Origin: Xanthostigma xanthostigma
Lineage: Eukaryota > Arthropoda > Insecta > Raphidioptera > Raphidiidae
Assembly: GCA_963575645.1 (NCBI GenBank)
Contig: OY754475.1
Span: forward strand, 186,001 to 250,000
Length of the DNA: 64,000 nt
Reading direction: 5' to 3'
This document shows positions 58,606-64,000 of this stretch, piece after piece. The notes under the pieces are model-generated. The model saw only the letters and a list, made by a program, of their open reading frames with translations. It had not been told where the DNA came from and made no database searches. Position 1 is the stretch's first letter. The number at the start of each line of letters is the position of its first letter. The position numbers and the translations under genes were made by a program.

Positions 58606-61309
58606 TTTCGATTATTTAACGTTTGATATATTCGTTTTTATATTATTTTAAAAGCATTTTTTCCACAACGACACCAATCGAACCTGTCACTGACACAACC
58701 GCCATTTTGATTTCAACAATGTTCTCTTCCCTCCTTTATCACTTGCTACCATCGGGTTATCTCTGCTACCATCAGTACCATCCACAAAATATTAATAAAA
58801 AATTATGACATTTACAGAAAATTTCGAAAATAAGTCTTTTATTTTGCAGCAGTCTCTTAGAAAAGACTTATCTTTGTATTGTTCCTTGTTTATAGATAAT
58901 AGATTGTGTAAAAATATATTTTTTTTAATTCGCATGCGGCAGGCAAACGACACGTTGATGTATGACAAGTTGCAAACATTCAGGAAATTAATAGAAAAAT
59001 AGTTGGAATAATTATTCAAAATACAATTTCAAAATACGTTTTGTATGCATCCACAATATTATTATTATATTATTATTCTACACTGTATTTACAGTATTTC
59101 AGAATAAAGCTACATTATTATTATTATGTATATAAAATTTCTGAATTCATGACGACGCCGTTTCGGTAATCCAGACTGCAAGACAAATTCATCGACAGCA
59201 TTCAAGAATGGCATTCAGACATCAAAATAAAAAAAAAAACTAAATTAACTAATAGAATAATATCAAAAATTGTGTTGGATTTGCGAAAAGTTTTCCTTTT
59301 CTGTTCATAGAAGCGGAAATTGAAATTACAATATAAATTGAAATTAAGTACTCTTGAAACAGTGTAAAAACATTTCGGTGGGAACGCGACTTAACAGTTG
59401 ATTGTTCTTTTTTTACCGTCCAAACAATAAGAGCCCACATATCTTTATAATATATACTTAGGTGTATGAAACACGTTGTTCGAAACTTTTTAAAAGAAGT
59501 TTGTTGACGGTTGCTAATTTTAAATTTGAGGCCCGGATTCCTTTCCATCAGTTCAAAATAAACGCCCGAATCCCCGAGCACTCATCCGCGAAAACTCTAT
59601 CTCGTCAAGCGTGCGGCCGTTGTCATTTAGATGACAAAAAAAAATCTGCTGAGCCGAAAACGCGAAGGCATCGAACGCTAACGACGAGCGTCTTCAATCT
59701 AGATTCCGATCTAATCTGAAAATTGAACGGTTTTCGTTCGATTTAAATATAGAGACGCGTCGTGCGGGCGTTTGTTCTGAGCGCGGTCTAATTGTTTGAC
59801 ATGATGTAAACACTGTTCCGAGACGCGGCCTATCGTAAATAATGACAATGGCGGCTGCACCCCCACTCTGTGTGCCAAACCAAACGATCCTACACAAATA
59901 TGTTGAAAAAGGAAAAAATGCCCTACTTACAAAACATTCGATTTTAATTATATAGACATACAGAAATCGCACCGAGTAGGTATTCAGAATACAGGGGCAA
60001 GGAGGGTGTATTTTTTTCAACAACATTAAATTTTATGTCTTTTCATATAGTCAGGGTGGACTTTATTTAACGTATATTCACTCAAAGACATATTCGAAGG
60101 TGGATCTCCGTTTTCTTTTGAAGATCAATCAGTTGCGCGACGTCAGAAATCAAACATAATAGTCCAAGAGACGGCTGCAGAAAATGTGTCGTCATAAGGT
60201 GGACGAACGAAAAAAATAGAGGTGATAGTTAAGACCATAATTAAGAAAGATCGCTAAGGTTGCCTGCGAAAATCCTGCCGAAACAATGTTTTTTTTAATT
60301 TGTTTATCAGTTAATAGACCATTGAAGTTAGCTTTTGACAAGGACAAAATTAATAACAGAAAACGAATGATGAGGAAGGGAAGAAACTGCCGTACAGAAA
60401 CCAAAAATTCAAATGCGTAAAAGGCCGGAGGGCTGTGGGGGGTGTATTTTAGGGGTCAAACGCGGTTTTTTGTTATTTCCGGAGAAAGTTGACCTCCAAT
60501 CGAAAAATGTTGTATGGCAATGTTGTAGGTATTAAAAGGATCTACAACTTTTATGAATATAACTTTTTCACAGAGATTCAAAGAAATATTGAAAAAACCG
60601 TGTTTTTCGTTTTTAGTCTCTTGGACTATAATAAATATAGAGTAACGGCCAACGCGGGGATATCGATTACATCGACGAGACATTTTTCCGAACATCCGTA
60701 CAATCCTGACACAATAGTATATGCGTGTATATATATAAAAACACAAATCTAATTATAAACGTCGATTTCTCGACGTCGACGACGCTTTTGCAAAATATCT
60801 GCTGGCCGACCGACAATCAAACGCGCCATGCGAAATGTTTTCTTTTTGCTTTAAAAACCATTACGTCACGTTTGCAAAAAAAAACTCTTCAAACACACAC
60901 ACACACACGCACGCAGAGAGAAACAGACAGACTTCAGACAGACACACGCCTAAACGAATAGAAACGCAACAATCATTTAAGATATTCCCCACCATCGAGC
61001 GAATTTCAGAAACAAATTAAATATATTAACAAAATATCTTATACTTAAAGTTTAACAGTCAACTGAAACGATTCGAATCCCGGACATTTCGAAATTAAAA
61101 ATATCCACGCGCGAATGTAAACAAGAAAGTTTTATAGTTCATCTAAAATCGCAGTTTGTCATTATACCGATAGGTAATAATTAATTGCCTCTCGAAGTTG
61201 TCGTCGTCGCCGCCGCGGCTTTGTGAGTGCACCTCTATTTGAATAGCCTTGAAAGATATAGAATTTCGCGCTCGCTACAAATCTTATTTTGATTTGTCGA
61301 AACGAAATT
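58606..61309. other. Upstream region of MICU1 and non-coding spacer
   Basis: Contains the MICU1 promoter and 5' UTR; ACCGCCATTTTG near 58699 resembles a YY1/Pho site. A CA microsatellite lies at 60892-60908. Open frames at 59249-59581 (-), 59462-59719 (+) and others show no domain. GC-richer patches near 59560-59880 and 60420-60500 were seen but not explained. Confidence 0.4.
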
Positions 61310-61696
61310 ATGTCGTCATATCAGAGACCCGCGTTTTGGCGAGTTCCGAAAAACAAGCCTCAGCCATCTAATGAGACATTTGTAAGTACCTATACCGCCT
61401 ACTGTTTGTTTTAAACGTATATTACGCTTTTTATTAAAATTTAACATGCGCTATAACTTTGGTACCGCCTATTTATTTTTGATAATTCCGGATCGAAAAT
61501 AATTAGTCTTATAAGACAACGATAACAAAGTCCTTAAATAATTATTGTTGTGAAAATTTTATAACAGTTTTTATGATTGGTTTTAAATCACTTTTAGGGA
61601 AGCAAACGGATACGCTCTTTGTCACGGATGAGTTTAATTCTAGATAAAGACACCAACCTTTCCAATTCTGGATATAGCTATGGCCAATTCTTGTGA
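61310..61696 (+). CDS. Candidate two-exon microprotein of 56 residues
   Basis: An ATG at 61310 opens 24 codons (starts MSSYQRPAFWRV) ending at a consensus donor GTAAGT at 61382. A matching acceptor (CACTTTTAG) at 61597 leads in phase 0 to 33 more codons with a basic, Ser-rich start (GSKRIRSLSRM) and a TGA at 61694. The leader before the ATG is GC-richer than the flanks. I know no family for it. No AATAAA follows closely, so it might instead be the start of a longer gene with other exons to the right. Confidence 0.4.
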
Positions 61697-61772
61697 ATTA
61701 TTATAACTTGCGATATTAATTAAAAAAAAAAAGTTTAGAGGTGTCCTGTGCGACTCAATGTGTATTTTTAAA

Positions 61773-62341
61773 TCATATTATATTATTAATATTATAAATG
61801 CGAATGTAAGTTTGTTTGTTACGCTTTCACGCAAAAACTACTTAACCGATCATCATGAAACTTTGCACATACACTCTTGAAGGTATTAGAAGTAACATAG
61901 GATACTTTTTATTAAAAAAAAATAAAAATTTTTTACGAAAAATAAGAAAGGGTTGAAAACATTTTTTGGGCCCAAAAATACCGAAAAATTTCTCCGAATC
62001 GTTTCAAAATTGAAATTTAACCCTTTAGTAATGATTAAAATGTGCTATTAAAATTTCATTAAAATCGGCCCGACAGGACCGGACTTACAAATTTTATGAA
62101 AACGAAATATTATAAATGCGAATGTAAGTTTGTTTGTTACGCTTTCACGCAAAAACTACTTAACCGATCATCATGAAACTTTGCACATACACTCTTGAAG
62201 GTATTAGAAGTAACATAGGATACTTTTTATTAAAAAAAAATAAAAATTTTTTACGAAAAATAAGAAAATTGTTTCCCCTGATATGCATGTCAAAAGTCGA
62301 TTTCCATCTCAATCGCGGGCGTAGCCGCGGGTAGCGGCTAG
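61773..62341 (+). mobile_element. Non-autonomous Helitron-like element with internal duplication
   Basis: Starts TC after an A and soon has AATATTATAAATGCGAATG, a start common to insect Helitron-like repeats. It ends with a GC hairpin (CGCGGGCGTAGCCGCG) and CTAG before a T, as expected for Helitrons. A 161-base block at 61789-61949 is repeated at 62107-62267. No replicase is encoded. Confidence 0.8.
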
Positions 62342-64000
62342 TATCACTATAATCAGAGGCATTACTAACAATAATTTTGTTTTAAAGCTGCAGTTTTAAC
62401 GTTTTTATATATAAAAAGAATAAGTATCTATACGCAATATTGAAAATTTCTGGACATGAAATGGAGATCAGCGGTTTACAGTTTGTGGCCGACTACTGGT
62501 CTAGACGTCGACAAAAAAAATTATAGACAGGCGGAAATTAAACATCACTATACAGCTATTAATATAATAATATTGGTGTAGTAGGTATATAGCTACATTG
62601 CAAAAGAGAATGATAAAATCTTGTGTTCAAATGAATTTTTCTATTATCTTATAGGCGCGGTTTTTATTGCTCGCTTCGAATAAATCATTTTCAATGTGAT
62701 TTATTTAAAAACTCTCCACTTGGAACGATTAGAAATTTCATCTCTATAATAGTAACGTAGAGTATTTCGTAAAGAATGCAAATTTATACACACATTTCTG
62801 TTTGTCTTAACCGCGACAAAACACAAAAAAAAACATATAAGATTGCTGCAATCGCGACTTCCGTTTCTCCCTCTAATTACCACGAGTCGAAGCGTCGTTA
62901 TTCCGAACGATATGTGTCAATGGCGCGACTCATAAAAACAAAAGTGATTGACATTCAATTGTCAAAAGTATGTAAGCCAATGGCAGCATGCGGCCGTCGA
63001 CTATCATTGTTACTGCAAAATAGGTACACATATCAAGATCGCGATACCTAAATAACGATCTATTCTTATAAGAACAAATATCTATCGACATGTACACACG
63101 ATGCCACGAGCCAAAATTTATTACGTCTATTAAAAAAAGACAAAGTGGTCACAGTGCAGTACCTATAGGCCATATTATACCTAGCTTACATCGGTTTTAT
63201 TTTATATAATAGCAAAAAATATTATATCGAAGTTAGGTAATTGCGACTTTTGTATGCATAATTATATTGGGTGTTTTATTAATTAATTATTAAACGATCG
63301 AAGATATCCTCGACGTGTACCTTGATTTATTTAACCTACACACGGTATGTAAGATTGTAAGCGCGCATTCCATTTTATACAATATGTATCTTCAAAAACT
63401 AAGTATAACACCAATTGAAGCACTTGCCAAAATCATTGTTTCCATTTGAAAAAAACGTGTCAAGGTCTGATATTTTACATCAGCTGACTGTACGTGAAAA
63501 AATCTCATCGCCGCGCGTGTAAAAAGAATTGTTGTCAAAACGAAGCAACTGAAATTTGAGTTCAAACACAGTGACAGCTGGGCATATGTAGGTAGTATAT
63601 CTCTTCTGCTCGCAAAAATAATAGGATTCTTCATATACTTGCATATCAAACGTCCCCCCGAAATTTCATTGCGATCCGCTCAGCCGCTTGACTTGTGTAT
63701 GCAACAGGTCGCGGGCCGCCATTTTCTTTCTCGTCTGTTATAGTCGGTGGTGAATAATTATTACAAGTATGCAAACGGTTGAGTGGATCGAAACCAAATT
63801 TTGGGAGGACGTTTGATATGCAAATATTGTTTTAACTGCAGAAATTTTATTTTCCTTATAATAGCTTATATGTCAATTAATGTCAATATTTTTGAAGTTG
63901 GGCCCAGCTGGAATGTTTTTGCTATTATATATACTTTGTGAGTCTAAGAGTCAAATAAATCACTAAATAGAATTTGAAAAAAAAAACAATTTCAAAAAGA
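62342..64000. other. AT-rich right end of the window
   Basis: No gene supported. Open frames at 62776-63051 (+) and 63392-63649 (-) have no recognisable domain. An inverted-repeat element at 63639-63823 is listed separately. Confidence 0.4.
63639..63823. mobile_element. Small inverted-repeat element
   Basis: TTGCATATCAAACGTCC at 63639-63655 is perfectly inverted at 63807-63823, and imperfect pairing continues inwards (ATCCGCTCAGCCG against GGTTGAGTGGATCG). The 185-base unit is nearly one long hairpin with a CGGGCCGCCATTTTC loop. It fits a foldback MITE. Confidence 0.75.

Noticed and set aside
59249-59719. Overlapping frames of 110 (-) and 85 (+) codons upstream of MICU1
   Set aside because: They overlap on opposite strands and neither shows a family pattern.
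60020-60085. Tiny minus-strand ORF of 21 codons starting MSLSEYTLNK
   Set aside because: A plausible start, but too short, with no splice partner found; kept only as a note.
61789-62267. Repeated blocks considered as a CRISPR-like or satellite array
   Set aside because: Only two copies, 161 bases each, in eukaryotic DNA with Helitron termini.

Overview
The window is animal nuclear DNA, almost certainly from an insect. It carries spliced genes with GT..AG introns, AATAAA signals, ZAD-type C2H2 zinc-finger genes, a Rebers-Riddiford cuticle protein and a muscle Zasp gene. The non-coding DNA is AT-rich, full of short DNA transposons, and often contains the word TAGGTACCTA. That word makes me think of hemipterans or moths, but I cannot fix the order from sequence alone. 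No prokaryotic, organellar or viral gene was seen. I rebuilt gene models by hand from splice sites, reading phase and family knowledge, so exon ends are predictions.

Layout. 1-6.4 kb: 3' part of Zasp (three C-terminal LIM domains, an alternative LIM half-exon, 3' UTR), + strand. 6.8-7.7 kb: MAIP1, a mitochondrial m-AAA protease partner, - strand. 8.1-8.3 kb: a possible last exon of an unrecognised gene. 9.6-17.9 kb: two tandem AGPAT3/4-type acyltransferase genes with almost identical exon lengths. 18.3-31.6 kb is gene-dense: gdl/DGCR6 (-), OSTM1 (+), MEAF6 (-), PEX2 (+) with a HARBI1-like gene nested in its first intron (+), then two tail-to-tail ZAD zinc-finger genes (+ and -). 31.6-50.3 kb has no gene I can support and holds transposon debris. 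50.4-51.7 kb: glycine-rich RR-1 cuticle protein (+). 52.9-58.6 kb: MICU1, the mitochondrial calcium gatekeeper (-). 58.6-64 kb: mostly non-coding, with a Helitron-like element and a candidate two-exon microprotein.

The genes do not form one pathway. Several share themes: mitochondrion (MAIP1, MICU1), peroxisome and lipid (PEX2, AGPAT pair), lysosome (OSTM1), chromatin and transcription (MEAF6, ZAD genes).

The observations most worth checking are these. MICU1 has a pair of mutually exclusive exons and a candidate 12-nt microexon at what appears to be the site where mammalian muscle MICU1 has its own 12-nt microexon. A transposase-derived HARBI1-like gene inside PEX2 has lost two DDE residues. 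Zasp has an alternative exon for half a LIM domain. Several non-autonomous elements have clear termini, and one family occurs as two inverted copies 44 kb apart.
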